DNA of 64,000 bases, taken from the NCBI GenBank assembly GCA_036571765.1, contig BROE01000011.1, positions 11,560,707-11,624,706 of the forward strand, given 5' to 3'. A program made the translations under genes and the position numbers. Positions within the stretch are counted from its first letter, which is position 1. The number at the start of each line of letters is the position of its first letter. This DNA is from Plecoglossus altivelis. Its lineage: Eukaryota; Chordata; Actinopteri; Osmeriformes; Plecoglossidae. Below the pieces are notes generated by a model that was not told the origin of the DNA, did not search any database, and saw only the letters and a list, made by a program, of their open reading frames with translations. This document shows, one piece after another, positions 11,256 through 22,339 of this stretch.

Positions 11256-11439
11256 TTTCTTTTCTTATATTATACATGATAGTTAATTCAATGCTAGTTT
11301 GCTCATTGGAGGACAGTAATGTTATTTAGTCCGTAAGGATCGGCTGCGGACTTCCCAGAGAACACCACGACATGGAACCCACATGGACGCATTCGGAAAC
11401 ACTCGGTACTTTGATTTCAAGCGCGTAGTCATTCCAACA

Positions 11440-11600
11440 CTTTTTTCCGGTTCCTTTACCGCACGAAAACAACACTGGAAGGAAGTGATAACGTTCCGGG
11501 GTTAGACATCTCAGAAACCCAGCACATACCAGCGATGTAAATAGATATTCTGCTTTAGTTTGACAAAATGTATGTTTTTCCTGGACGACCGAACGTAAAC
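11440..11600 (+). promoter_or_regulatory. Likely promoter/first exon of the zinc-finger gene
   Basis: ETS-like TTCCGG elements occur near 11446 and in GTTCCGGGG near 11495. A strong donor AAC|GTAAGT sits at 11600/11601 and can join the acceptor CCTTCAG| at 12144. The exon contains ATGTATGTTTTTCCT, which gives a 12-codon upstream frame ending in a TGA just after the junction. Start of transcription is inferred. Confidence 0.4.
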
Positions 11601-12203
11601 GTAAGTGTTTGTGGAATGGGGAAGGTATAGTGGGATAACAATGCACGTGTATCACATCCATTAACACCGGTAACATGTAACGATAGCGTTTTAAAGTTAT
11701 GGCAAGTTAGTCAATTAGCTTCTATTGGCAGTTAATACGATCTCATCACATTGCTTAGGCCGAACTACATCTGTGTCTAGTTTTTTACATAAATAACATA
11801 ACAGGTAATGCTCGCCAAAGTTTTTTTTTTTTTGATTAGATAGAAAGGTACTGTATTCTTGGCGAGATTAACAATAGCACACAACTTTCTATTTATATTT
11901 GATAGTAACTTTAGAGTTCCTATTGGCCTACAACAACATGGAAAGTTTGGACAACATTTTGGTAATGGAGTCACTTATTGGATATCACAGTTGAAGCTTC
12001 TAATTAATCAACAAACCCAAGACAGAAGACCACGGAATTTAAGGTGGGTTTGATGCAACGTTTAATAATTAATCTCCCCCCCCCCCCCCCCTCAAAAACT
12101 GTTCAAACTTTACATCGTTTTAACATTCGTTTTATTTCCTTCAGAGCTGAGTGACGTTTGAGACTACGTCCGTCCTGTTGACTTGAGCACGGGACAAAAC
12201 AAA

Positions 12204-15200
12204 ATGAAAGGAAAACATAATGTATCTCCATGCACAACAGCTGCAAGTATCCCAAATCAAACGTCTATGAGTACACAAGAGACAGGGCCAAAGAGAATTG
12301 AAGGTATAATGAAATTAAAGCGTAAAGTTGGGCGACCACTCAAGAAAAAAACCTTGCTCAAAATGGCTAAACTGATGTCTACAGTGCAAAAGGAAGATGC
12401 GAATGATAAAAGCAAACAATATGATTGGGCGGAAGAAAAAGGGACTTCAGTCCAACAGGAAGTTACCTCACGCGAACACAAGAAAGTCATCAAAGAAACG
12501 CAAACAGGTTTTCCACACTTACGACGATCTTCCAGAACAGCGAAACCTGTTGAAGTAATGGACTTCACTCCAGATCCTGCTCAGCACATTTCACCATCGT
12601 CAGAACATACTGAGCCTTCCCTGAGGAAAGATGATTCTACCGGTTCCCTTTCGACTGCCTCTCCAACAAGCATGTGTAGGGCAGAGGCTGTCCCTCGATG
12701 TGACGTCCCTGGTCTTCACAAGGGAAAAACACAAAGGCAAACATCTGCCAAGAAAAGCAGGAAAATTCCGAAGAAAAAAATCACCTGTGATGACTCAAAT
12801 CCTCCTGATATTCCTGCACAGACTGTTCCTGAGATACAGCCTGCAGATGACTGCGCGCAAACGACCGCAAAGGCGAAAAGAAGAATGATAGACAGGGAAG
12901 CTAACAAGAAAAACAAACAAGGAATTAGCGCTTTTGAACCTACGTTTTCAACCGTTCCTGGGAAGGACATGAAGGCAGATCACGATAAGGGCATTTCTAC
13001 ACCAACGGCAATAACCCCTCTCAATTCACAGCAACAGAAGTCACTTAAACGTACGAAATACCAGAAAGGCAGGAAAGCAAGGGGTATCTCTGCATTGAAC
13101 ACAACGGAGCAACTTGGAGTGTGTGGTTCTTTACCTGAGTCTCCTCTGCTGCAATCACCTGTTGAGTGCGGCTCAGAAAACCCCACTAAAGCTAAGAATC
13201 AGCGTGACAGGAAGAGTCCACAGCAATCAGATTTCCATCCTCCAGAGAAGAAAACGAACGCGAAATGCGTCACAACAAAGGCAAAGGAAGCAAAGAAAGG
13301 GAAAGTTCCTTCGAAGAGACTTGTGGAAGAAACTAACAGGGTCATCTCGTCAACTGCTGATATTTGTCTTGGAGAAATGCCAGTTTGTTCTTCTCAGTTA
13401 GTTCATGGCTCAAAACTCACGAATAAAAATAGTTGTCATTCCATAAAACATCCGAACGAGAAACTGAATAGGAATAGTCCACCTATCAAAGCTGAACCAC
13501 AAACACAAAAGCCCTCAAGAAAGAAATTGAAAGATGCAGATTCAACCCCAAATCTAAAAGCGGGAAGAAAACCTGAAACAAAAAGTCAGAAAAAAAACAC
13601 GGTGAAAAAAAATCTAATGACGAAAACCAACAACTTGAATGTATCCGATGCTCTTTCCCACCCCACTGCAGATGAAAACATACCGTTGTTACCTGTGTTA
13701 AATCCAACCATGGCTGAGAAGCCTAAACACAACATGCCAAGTCTACCAACTTCCGCCGTCTCACATCCTGTTCCGGCATCACTACCCGCACCTTCACAAA
13801 AAGGCCAGCTAGCCGAACCTGTGACTGCTCAACGTTTGAAGAGTAAACAACTGCTGAAAGTAATGTCACCTAAGAAGAGAGAGGACCAGACTTCTGAACC
13901 GAAATTACTTAACGGTTTGAATGTCTCAAATGATAAAGACCCAGTCAATTGTTCAGAAATGGACAGCACGCTCAATGAGATGGAAAATAGCCTGAAAAAG
14001 AAAAGGATGTCGAAATCTTCCATTGGGAAAACGGATGACAATATGCCGAGTACATTCCCCAAAGCTCTGGTGCACGGTATCGTGACAGAAAACAAACTAG
14101 CTCCTGTTCCTGTCAATGTGAAACAAGAAAAGTCGACACTGTCACCTTCCGATAAGATGCTACCTCTGCTGTCTTCAGCAGCTTCGACAGACGAAGGAGA
14201 CCTGACAGAGTCGGTGAGCCCTCCTGGTGTGAAGAGACCACCACAACAAAAAGGGAAACTGTCTAAGAGAAAGTGCAGCCCTTCTCGAAAGAAAAGTAAA
14301 GTCCACAACAGGAACAATCTCTCAAAGGCAATCGAACCTCTTGAATCAGCGAAAGCGCCAATTGACAAGGTGTTTACTCCGAAAGCGGTGACGGTTGCCC
14401 ATGCTGTGGCCTCATCAGTTGAAGAAGGAAACAAGTTAGTGAGCCTCAATCACTGTACTTCACCTTCGGGAAGAAATGCCAAAGACATAGACAGTAGCAT
14501 TGAGAGTGCGGCTAAACCAGACAATAGTTTGTGCAAGTCCACGTATGCACCCAACGAAAGTAAAAGTTCTATCCAATCTGAAACTGTTACTTCTAATATC
14601 ACGGATGTGTCACGTGACATTAAGATTCAAAAGGTCAGACAGCAGACTTCGGGATCCCAAGGCGAATCAGAAACTTCAGAGGCGGTTGATGAAAACAAGG
14701 AGGTTGTGAACAGCCAGTCAGCAGCACACACCACTTCGCTGCATTCAAATGTGAAACTCAGAAAACCTACAACATGTCGTTTCTGTGGCTGCACGTTTCA
14801 ACAAACCTCGGCTTACTCACTTCACAAGTGCACTCACACAGGCAAGAAGCCCTATGGGTGCTTGAAATGTGGCAAGAGATTCGCTCAGTTTTCCAAACTC
14901 CGTTTGCACGCCAACGTCCACAGACGACCTGACCCTGTCCGGTGTCCGTGCTGTTCCCAAACGTTTCCTGATAAAGCTGAGTTGATTGTCCATTTCAAGA
15001 TTCACATGAAAGGGACCGAAAATGTCAATTTAATGGAAAACAGGGGACAAGCAAGAGAAATTCAAGCTCAGATTCCTGCTAATGACACCGTTTCCCCTGT
15101 CCCGCTGAAAACCAGCACCTCCCTTAGACCTCACTCATCTTTCAACGATGCTTTAGAGATTCGCACGTCTCCTACAAACGTCCTTGTGAAGCCTTACATC

Positions 15201-17141
15201 TGCAGCATCTGTGGTTTGAAGTTCGACAAGTACTCAAGTTACTGCATTCATGGGAGAACACACCGGCATTCGCACCCATATGCTTGCTCCATCTGCGGCG
15301 AAGGGTTCAATCAGCTGAGGAAACTGAAAGTCCACTCTAAAACGCACTCAGGAGAGATGGCATCATCTGTTCCCCACTGTGAGGACCCTTCCTGTGGCTT
15401 GTCAGACCTGCATGCACATCCTACCTCCAAAGCACGTTCTGAAACAACGGATGAAGCATTTGCGAGTACAGTTGACGGTTTCCTGGTAAAGCAAGGGGTA
15501 GACGGACAGATCAACACCCCCATGTTCTTCAAATGTCAGATTTGCAAACAGCTGCATCGTCACTGGTGTCAATATGTACTTCATCTGCAAACACACACTA
15601 AGGTCCACGTGTGCCTATGTGATGTCTGTGGACAACAGTATAACCAGGTCTCTAAGACGAGTATACATTGTAAGGTTTGTTGTAAGAAGAGTGGGGAGGA
15701 AAGGGCATGTAGTGCATCTCTTTCCGAAGTCTTGAAGGAACCAACATCATCTCAGAATCTGACCCTCAGACATCCTCCTGAGACATTGCCTGGTGACCAT
15801 CAGGAACAATCGTCTCTGCCTTCGTCCTCTGAGATGAGCTGTGGTTCAGGTCATCAGAGGAGACAGACGGCCAGAACGCTCTCTAGTTCGCTGGTGAACG
15901 CTCCTCGTAGAAGGTACACATGTGCGCAGTGTGGCAAGTCCTTCAGCCAGTGGAACAAGCTTTGGGTGCATCATAAAATCCACAGGCAGAAAGGCAAGCG
16001 TTTCCCATGTACTCAGTGCAAGTTGGAGTTTTATTATTTCGAGTCGTACAGGGACCACATGCGGGAACATGCGTCTCTCTGCCCCTTTGTTTGCCCTTTG
16101 TGTCCCGAAGCTTTCGTCACCGGCAAGGACCTCACCGCCCATCTCCGTGAACATCTCGACCCATCCGAATGTCTTAAATGCGAAACGTGCGGAAAACGTT
16201 TCAAGAGTTTTCAGAGCTTGGAGAGACACAACCGGCTGCACAAAGGCGCTAACTCTAATCACTGTCTCCTGTGTAACGTGTTGTTTTGCAGTACCTCAGC
16301 CTTGCAAGACCACCTGAACACCCACAAAAGCCTTCTTCGGACCCCCCTCCCTATAGGGCCAGTAGAACCATTCCTATATCCGTATCACTGTAGAAAATGC
16401 AAGGCCAGATTCACAAGCACAGATTTGCTACAAGCTCATCAAGTCTGTCATCTCAATGCAAGCAGCGAAGCTATTAGAAGTCCACCTCAGACAGTGGCTA
16501 CCTTTCACCAATCCAAAACTCCCAGTAAAGGCCTTACCTGCGCAAAAGCCTTACCTGTGTCTGTGCCCCCCCCAAAAAAGACTCGTCATGTCCCCAAGAA
16601 GAGTAACTTGTTTCGATATCCTCACCCAGATCGTCTGTATGTCGTCCCTGTTCTGTCCTCAGAACCACCTGTCGTTATTTCCGACTCAGACGATCCTCAA
16701 GTTACCGTAACTACCCTTTTAACTCTCAGCTCCTCAATCAACATTCAGTCTCGCGCTATGCACAAAGGTCATGCTAATGGATTCACGGAAGTGCCAACCT
16801 CACAGCCCGCTCAGCCGACGTCGAAATCAACAACCGTTTTCCTCAATGGCGTCGACGCCAAGCTGCGTCGCCAAGCAACGACACCTCCGAGTCCCGCTTC
16901 TTCTGGTCATCTGAGAAGAGACCTGGTAACGAACGTCCCGTCTCGTGTTCAGACGGCCTTCAGGGATGAAGACGCGGACGATGAGTACGAAGAGGATGAT
17001 CTCGTTGACGTTACGGTCGCAACGGCGATTCCAGAGGAGCCGGAGTGTGATGAATTCAGGTGTGTGGTGTGTCAGGCTAATTTTAAAGTGGTTTCAGACC
17101 TTCACGATCATTATGTGCATCATGCCAGGGGAGTCATTTGA
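12204..17141 (+). CDS. Large C2H2 zinc-finger protein (1,645 aa)
   Basis: Single coding exon. The ATG at 12204 is the first in frame after an in-frame TGA at 12159. The N-terminal half (residues 1-855) is basic, Lys/Ser-rich and disordered, with an AT-hook-like KVGRPLKKK near residue 40. Fourteen C2H2 fingers follow in irregular groups, at about residues 858, 886, 915, 1000, 1028, 1111, 1139, 1240, 1269, 1298, 1327, 1355, 1396 and 1621. Several have atypical linkers, so it is not a KRAB-type tandem array. An acidic DEDADDEYEEDD patch precedes the last finger. It is probably a nuclear DNA- or chromatin-binding regulator. No KRAB, SCAN or BTB domain is visible. It ends about 350 bp before the convergent apoE gene's 3' end. 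I cannot assign an orthologue. Confidence 0.88.
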   Translation: MKGKHNVSPCTTAASIPNQTSMSTQETGPKRIEGIMKLKRKVGRPLKKKTLLKMAKLMSTVQKEDANDKSKQYDWAEEKGTSVQQEVTSREHKKVIKETQTGFPHLRRSSRTAKPVEVMDFTPDPAQHISPSSEHTEPSLRKDDSTGSLSTASPTSMCRAEAVPRCDVPGLHKGKTQRQTSAKKSRKIPKKKITCDDSNPPDIPAQTVPEIQPADDCAQTTAKAKRRMIDREANKKNKQGISAFEPTFSTVPGKDMKADHDKGISTPTAITPLNSQQQKSLKRTKYQKGRKARGISALNTTEQLGVCGSLPESPLLQSPVECGSENPTKAKNQRDRKSPQQSDFHPPEKKTNAKCVTTKAKEAKKGKVPSKRLVEETNRVISSTADICLGEMPVCSSQLVHGSKLTNKNSCHSIKHPNEKLNRNSPPIKAEPQTQKPSRKKLKDADSTPNLKAGRKPETKSQKKNTVKKNLMTKTNNLNVSDALSHPTADENIPLLPVLNPTMAEKPKHNMPSLPTSAVSHPVPASLPAPSQKGQLAEPVTAQRLKSKQLLKVMSPKKREDQTSEPKLLNGLNVSNDKDPVNCSEMDSTLNEMENSLKKKRMSKSSIGKTDDNMPSTFPKALVHGIVTENKLAPVPVNVKQEKSTLSPSDKMLPLLSSAASTDEGDLTESVSPPGVKRPPQQKGKLSKRKCSPSRKKSKVHNRNNLSKAIEPLESAKAPIDKVFTPKAVTVAHAVASSVEEGNKLVSLNHCTSPSGRNAKDIDSSIESAAKPDNSLCKSTYAPNESKSSIQSETVTSNITDVSRDIKIQKVRQQTSGSQGESETSEAVDENKEVVNSQSAAHTTSLHSNVKLRKPTTCRFCGCTFQQTSAYSLHKCTHTGKKPYGCLKCGKRFAQFSKLRLHANVHRRPDPVRCPCCSQTFPDKAELIVHFKIHMKGTENVNLMENRGQAREIQAQIPANDTVSPVPLKTSTSLRPHSSFNDALEIRTSPTNVLVKPYICSICGLKFDKYSSYCIHGRTHRHSHPYACSICGEGFNQLRKLKVHSKTHSGEMASSVPHCEDPSCGLSDLHAHPTSKARSETTDEAFASTVDGFLVKQGVDGQINTPMFFKCQICKQLHRHWCQYVLHLQTHTKVHVCLCDVCGQQYNQVSKTSIHCKVCCKKSGEERACSASLSEVLKEPTSSQNLTLRHPPETLPGDHQEQSSLPSSSEMSCGSGHQRRQTARTLSSSLVNAPRRRYTCAQCGKSFSQWNKLWVHHKIHRQKGKRFPCTQCKLEFYYFESYRDHMREHASLCPFVCPLCPEAFVTGKDLTAHLREHLDPSECLKCETCGKRFKSFQSLERHNRLHKGANSNHCLLCNVLFCSTSALQDHLNTHKSLLRTPLPIGPVEPFLYPYHCRKCKARFTSTDLLQAHQVCHLNASSEAIRSPPQTVATFHQSKTPSKGLTCAKALPVSVPPPKKTRHVPKKSNLFRYPHPDRLYVVPVLSSEPPVVISDSDDPQVTVTTLLTLSSSINIQSRAMHKGHANGFTEVPTSQPAQPTSKSTTVFLNGVDAKLRRQATTPPSPASSGHLRRDLVTNVPSRVQTAFRDEDADDEYEEDDLVDVTVATAIPEEPECDEFRCVVCQANFKVVSDLHDHYVHHARGVI

Positions 17142-17440
17142 AAAGCATTTTTAAATTTATTTTTCTCTTCATATGAATAGGTGATTAGGTTTTTCTTCCC
17201 CTTCATTTGGGATAGTTTTTCTATAAACATTTCATTTTTATCTTAAAACATTTCATCAATGGCTGATTATGATTTAGATTTATGTTCTCAGAACCAACAT
17301 TGTCACTAGAGCATCTGTAACAATGTCAATTTAAATGTGTGTAAATGATCACGTCATGACTATTGACTAGTTCTCTGTCTTTGGACACATCCTCTTCGTC
17401 TTTATAAAACACGATTAGAAATAAATGAGAAAGAAAACGG
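17142..17440 (+). other. 3' UTR of the zinc-finger gene
   Basis: AT-rich tail with AATAAA at 17420-17425. It faces the 3' end of the apoE gene, whose minus-strand signals lie at about 17758-17827, so the two genes converge. Confidence 0.5.
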
Positions 17441-17972
17441 TAAATGCTAACCTTTTTAAGAATATACTGTATTAGCTATATATTAGTACACTTCTTTGTT
17501 TTAAAAATGCATCTGTCTTGGCCATGGAAACGAATTCATTTCCTTTTTACGAGGTAATCTAGACTCTAAAAGTTTGTTTGTAAATAAACCTTTTCTCTGA
17601 CTCAGTTTCACTCGTGCTATCAGTCCATTTATTAAGTTAACCTTCTCATTCATAAATGTGATTGGATTATACCAGATGATAATAATCTTGCATCTCAAAA
17701 TTATTATAATTTTAAGCAATGACGATTCATAGGCTACACACCGTTGGTAAGCAAGGTCTTTAATATTGTCTTGTGAAGATTACATTCATGGAGAGATGCT
17801 GCATGAATACAGATGGATTTGTTTATTGCAGACCTTTGATGTAGCTTTTAAGCCCTTACAGCCACTTAAACATTACCTTACTCAAGAGCGCAATTATAGC
17901 CTTCGTGTCAGGTGTGGAAAGCAAAAGCCTCGAGGGAACATGTGCTTCGTTTTAAAAGGCGATGATGGGATT

Positions 17973-19655
17973 CTACAACTTCTCGCGGATCATGGTGACG
18001 TAAGGTTGGTACCAGTTACGAAGTTCTTCCATCTTGCCGTCGAAGGTGGAGCGCAGGTTCTCAGCGGTGGTGTCGAGCTTCTCGCGGATGTTGTCGGCGC
18101 GAGTCTGCAGCTTGGCCCTCACGTCGTCGACTTTGGTTTTAAGCAGTTGGTTGAGAGCGACAATCTTCTCCTCTGTACGCTCCCGTGCCTGGTTCAGGTA
18201 AGGCTCCACGCGGTCCTTCACTGACTCCATTCTGTGGGCAGCTCGAGAATATACCTCGTCCAAGTAGGTGTTCACTTTCCTGAAGGCAAAAGTAGTTTGT
18301 CGGATTTTGTTGTCGTTTTTCTTCTAAACTATGCATTTGAAATCTAATGATGAATTGAAAATGTATTGTTGTTTATATATTAACCATCCATTTAATATAT
18401 TAACCAACTATCAAATTTCGTTGTACAAGGACAATAAAGATACGGATTAATTATCACTTCTCAATTATTATAATAGATTATAGCTACATACTGAGCAAAA
18501 GTAGATATAAGCTTTGGCACATTTACTCAAACCTCCTTATAAGTCTATTCCACGAAGTCCAATAAATCATAATACAGTAGAAAAAAGGAAACTCACTGTC
18601 AAATGAATTCTAAAAGAAGTCCAGCGCTCTCGCATCAGAAACTCACTTTTTCATCTCCTCCGTGTCCTTGTCCAGGCGTTTATTCAGCTTGGCGGTGTAG
18701 GCCTTGACCCTGCTCATGATGTCATTGGCGTTGTGCTGCACCACGGTATGAAATTCCTGAGTGTACTTGACAGACTTGTCCCTCGCTTCGGTCATGTGAG
18801 CTTGCAGCTTGTCTCCCAGCAGCTGCAGGTCCCTGCCCACGCGTTCCGCGGTGTCCTGGGCGAATGGCCCCAGTTTGGTCTCCACATCAGTCTTGTAGAT
18901 GTTCAGCTCCGCTGCAACGTCTGTGACAAGAGTGCTGGAGATATACGTGGTTGTTTATTCATTTACCCTTGAATGCGGAACGATGCTTCTTCACTTTCTG
19001 GGATGATTGACATGAGTCATGTGCGTCTGTATAACAGTGGGCCACACAAGCATGTTGCATTATAGTGTAGAATGTGGATCACGCAACCTCCATCTCTGGC
19101 CTCTTATGCACTCTCTGTTTTTAACTGTTCTCCCCTGCGTCTAATCGTGAATTTCAGACTGATACAGACTGTGTTCTGTCTCCTTAAATACTCATCCAAT
19201 ACACATCAATACACATCATTAAATACTCACTCCAGTTCTCTGCTCAGCACCGAGCTCCTGATATTCTTGATTGTGTGATCAACCTTGGAGTTCAGGTTGG
19301 TGATGTAATCCTTGACCTGGTCCACGTATGTTTCCCAGGAACTTTTAGCCTCATCTTGAAACAACGCGAATCCGTTGCAACCTGCAGGTAGCGCATGGCA
19401 ACCAACCGACAAACAGTTTGTCAGTCAAAGCTCGAGTTTGTATTTTTGAAGAAAAAAAAGAAAGAATTAAAATACATGTTTGATTGGGTGATTCTGTTTA
19501 TCTTTAAAAAATAATAATACCGAAGGTTTTTTAATACTTGCAAGCAATGGAGGAAAAAAGTTAATTTAATTAATATTTTTTGTTGTTGGAAGACTGTCAT
19601 GAACCAAGTCACCTGAAAGGGCAGCCAATGCAAAAAGGACGGCCACAAACTTCAT
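17973..19655 (-). CDS. apoeb: Apolipoprotein E (apoEb-type), 262 aa
   Basis: A secreted amphipathic-helix lipid carrier of lipoprotein particles and receptor ligand. Four coding segments on the minus strand, 19613-19655, 19231-19381, 18647-18934 and 17973-18279, join in frame with GT-AG borders. The protein starts with the signal peptide MKFVAVLFALAALSGC. It then shows 11/22-residue helical repeats with Pro-spaced segments such as RVEPYLNQARERTEEK. The order of segments (SRELDTL..., DLQLL.DKLQ, NKR-DKDTEE) follows fish apoEb. A TATA box lies at 19897-19904 and a non-coding first exon at about 19839-19872. The C-terminus stops after VTMIREKL, some 15-20 residues earlier than I expect for fish apoE. 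Linkage to tomm40 supports the call. Confidence 0.88.
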
Positions 19656-19838
19656 GGTGAGTTTGGTAAAGGCAGCTGTTGCTATACAGAGAAAAGTTTC
19701 AATAAAATAAGAACATTTATCTCACATCAACTCCTAACATGCCATCCAGTATCCACCATCCAAAATATGTGAATCCAACACTTACAACTGGTGTTTAACA
19801 AAAATCAAATATACTTATGTTAATAGTAAAGCGTTTAC

Positions 19839-19872
19839 CTACTAGAGATCTTCCTCTGGGGTGTTGAGTAGA
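19839..19872 (-). other. apoeb: Non-coding first exon of apoeb
   Basis: Donor GTAAAC (minus strand) at 19833-19838. The exon lies about 25-30 bp downstream of the TATA box. The 5' limit is approximate. Confidence 0.5.
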
Positions 19873-19896
19873 CAAGGTGAGAGGGATTGACCAGAG

Positions 19897-19904
19897 TTTT
19901 TATA
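19897..19904 (-). promoter_or_regulatory. apoeb: TATA box of apoeb
   Basis: TATAAAAA on the minus strand, correctly spaced before the inferred non-coding exon. Confidence 0.65.
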
Positions 19905-20296
19905 GAGCTGTGTATCAATATTAAGCTGACTGGCTGATCTAAGTCCAAAGTTACTTAATTAGTTACATTTGTATTGCTGTATCAACATTTATTCCTCACA
20001 GCACTATCAATGTATCAAAGGACACAAAACAAGACGTGACCTAATACCATCAAATGTATTTTAAATGATTGGATTTAATGCAAATGTGTACATCATCTTT
20101 ATAGCAATAATTGCAAAGATATCTTCGTATAAATACAAAGTGTCACACGTAGCCATCTTACAGTACATGATTCATCAGATTTGATTATACTGAAGGTATA
20201 TTCACTCAAACCGAAAACCGCACGAACAACAGGCAAGCAATAGACCAGTGTTTATTGATTATTATTTTACATTTGTTGTAAGTCTTATAGACCGAA

Positions 20297-20309
20297 AGGT
20301 CAACGGTCA
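20297..20309 (+). promoter_or_regulatory. DR1-like nuclear receptor element upstream of apoeb
   Basis: AGGTCA-A-CGGTCA is a direct repeat with one-base spacing and one mismatch. It sits about 400 bp upstream of the apoeb TATA box. HNF4 or PPAR/RXR binding is a family-based inference. Confidence 0.4.
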
Positions 20310-21117
20310 TAATGGTGTCAGATCTGTGTCAGATCTGGTTGCTGACATGTCATTTTATCACTCCCCCTAACCACTCCCTCCTCCATAAACATAGATACGC
20401 AGACTCTAGACAGAACACAGTCCATCTGACCTTCTCCATTTATGGTGTCGATTATTGTGGCCTATATCTGGTCAAAGTGTGCTGAGAAATAATGGGATTG
20501 TTTTTGCTTCCTGAAACTAAAAGTGTGTCACGGTATAGAACAGTATTAATAGGTAAGCTTCATGGGTATTTCCAAAGGATTTGGGCATTGCTGTGTAAAT
20601 AATGCATCCATTCAGATGCTTTCATCTCAAATGACGCACAAGACGAGGAATATGAACCTTCCGTCTTTTAATCAAACGCTCTAACCACTATCATACACAA
20701 TCTTCTTCTGTCATGTCGAATAGAAAGTCAAACAGAATCCAAAGATAAAAGAAATCAACAACATGACCATCCGATTGAAAATATCTGTCCCCCCCTTGTC
20801 TGAATAGAGATAATAATAATTTGAGGAGGTGGGCAGAGGGATCTGGACAGAAGATGCAACTGTGGGGGGCTAGAGTCCAAACAGTGAAGAAACGTAGCAT
20901 TATGTAAGATGCCATTCTGGTGTGATGGCCATCTTAACTGTTGTGTTGCAGTCGATCACCTTTGGAACAAAGGGCAGTTTGCTTAGAACAGCCAACAACC
21001 TCAGATGGAAAGTTATGGAAACTTCAGTATTATGAAAGGGAAATAGTGATGTGATGTTTTGAATTTGAAAAGTAATACTTGATGAATACTTGATGTGCAT
21101 ACAGTACATACACACAT

Positions 21118-21255
21118 TTTCTACTGCCGATCCTTGGGAGGGATTGCAGTGCCGCTTGTTCCCATTTTTTGGGGTCACGGGTTACTGGAGCCTAATCCAG
21201 TAACTTCAGGCCATAGGTGGGGTACACCCTGGACTAGGGCCAGCAGGTCTCAGGG
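21118..21255. repeat. Dispersed fish repeat fragment
   Basis: The stretch with GGAGCCTAATCCAGTAAC and GGTGGGGTACACCCTGGAC has the wording of a widely dispersed teleost interspersed repeat. It is a fragment with no coding part, and the class cannot be assigned by eye. Confidence 0.45.
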
Positions 21256-21929
21256 GAATACTTGATGTATTGAAGTAAAAATGCACATATAGTCAACTCT
21301 TAAAAAATAAAAATAAATAAAAAGATAACTACTAGCCATAAGATTTTGAGACCCAAAAAAGTTTAGGTTGCTATAATGTAGGCAAAGGAATTTGATCCGA
21401 ATTTTTGCCCAAAAATAATTGTGGCAAAAAAAACCGTGGGTGAAAACATTTGGGTTTTAAAAATCCCTTAAAAATCAGGGGTCAAAAATATTTATGCTAA
21501 AAAAATATCAAAACAATTTCCCCTCACGTAATCTTGAGTGGAAAATAGTTCTCTTTTACCAGACAATTTTTTTCTACTTCTAGTAGTATCTGTACTTCTA
21601 TTTAAGTGAAGGTTCCGTATGCTTTCCCCATCAATGGTGTGCACTGCCTGGATGCAATGCAAAGGAAACATAACTTGGATATGAGTCACCAAGGATGAAA
21701 ATCGTCTTCTAACCCACAGTCGTGACAGCAGACAGAGAAAAGGAACGACCCACAGACAGACTGACTGACTGACAGAGCTGTCTCCCATGGCACTGTGGCT
21801 CAAAACGCCTGAAGCTAATCAGAAATCTAATCATTAGTCTCCAATGAGACTGGTTTTCATGATAACCTGTGCCAAGACAATTGATTAAATCAGTCACATG
21901 AAATACTTCAGACAAGGAAGGTTAGATTA

Positions 21930-22043
21930 GAAGTCCATCACTCAGAATTCCACCAGTCAGAATTCTATCAGTCAGAATTCCACCAGTTAGAATTCTGTCA
22001 GTCAGAATTCCACCAGTTAGAATTCTATCAGTCAGTCAGAAGT
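21930..22043. repeat. 17-bp minisatellite
   Basis: About six units alternating CAGAATTCCACCAGT and AGAATTCTATCAGTC, with EcoRI-like GAATTC in each unit. It lies downstream of the minus-strand apoA-IV gene. Confidence 0.8.
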
Positions 22044-22339
22044 CAGTTATCACCTAAGTGTGTGTTGGTGTATGACATACTTAATAGCTTCTGTATAACT
22101 TTTGTTGAAACTTCTATGTAACTTGTATTTATATATAGTGCATGAATGATGACAATTAAAAACACTGATTTAAATGTATGTAATTTTTTATTAATGCATG
22201 AATACATTGAGACATGAGCACAGTCACACAAAGAAATAAATAATACTGTCTAAAACTGTTTAAATATTTTCTTTGAGATATGTTTTTGTTGTTAACCGGG
22301 AACCTTAACAACTCATTCAGGTACACTTTTTATGTAATA

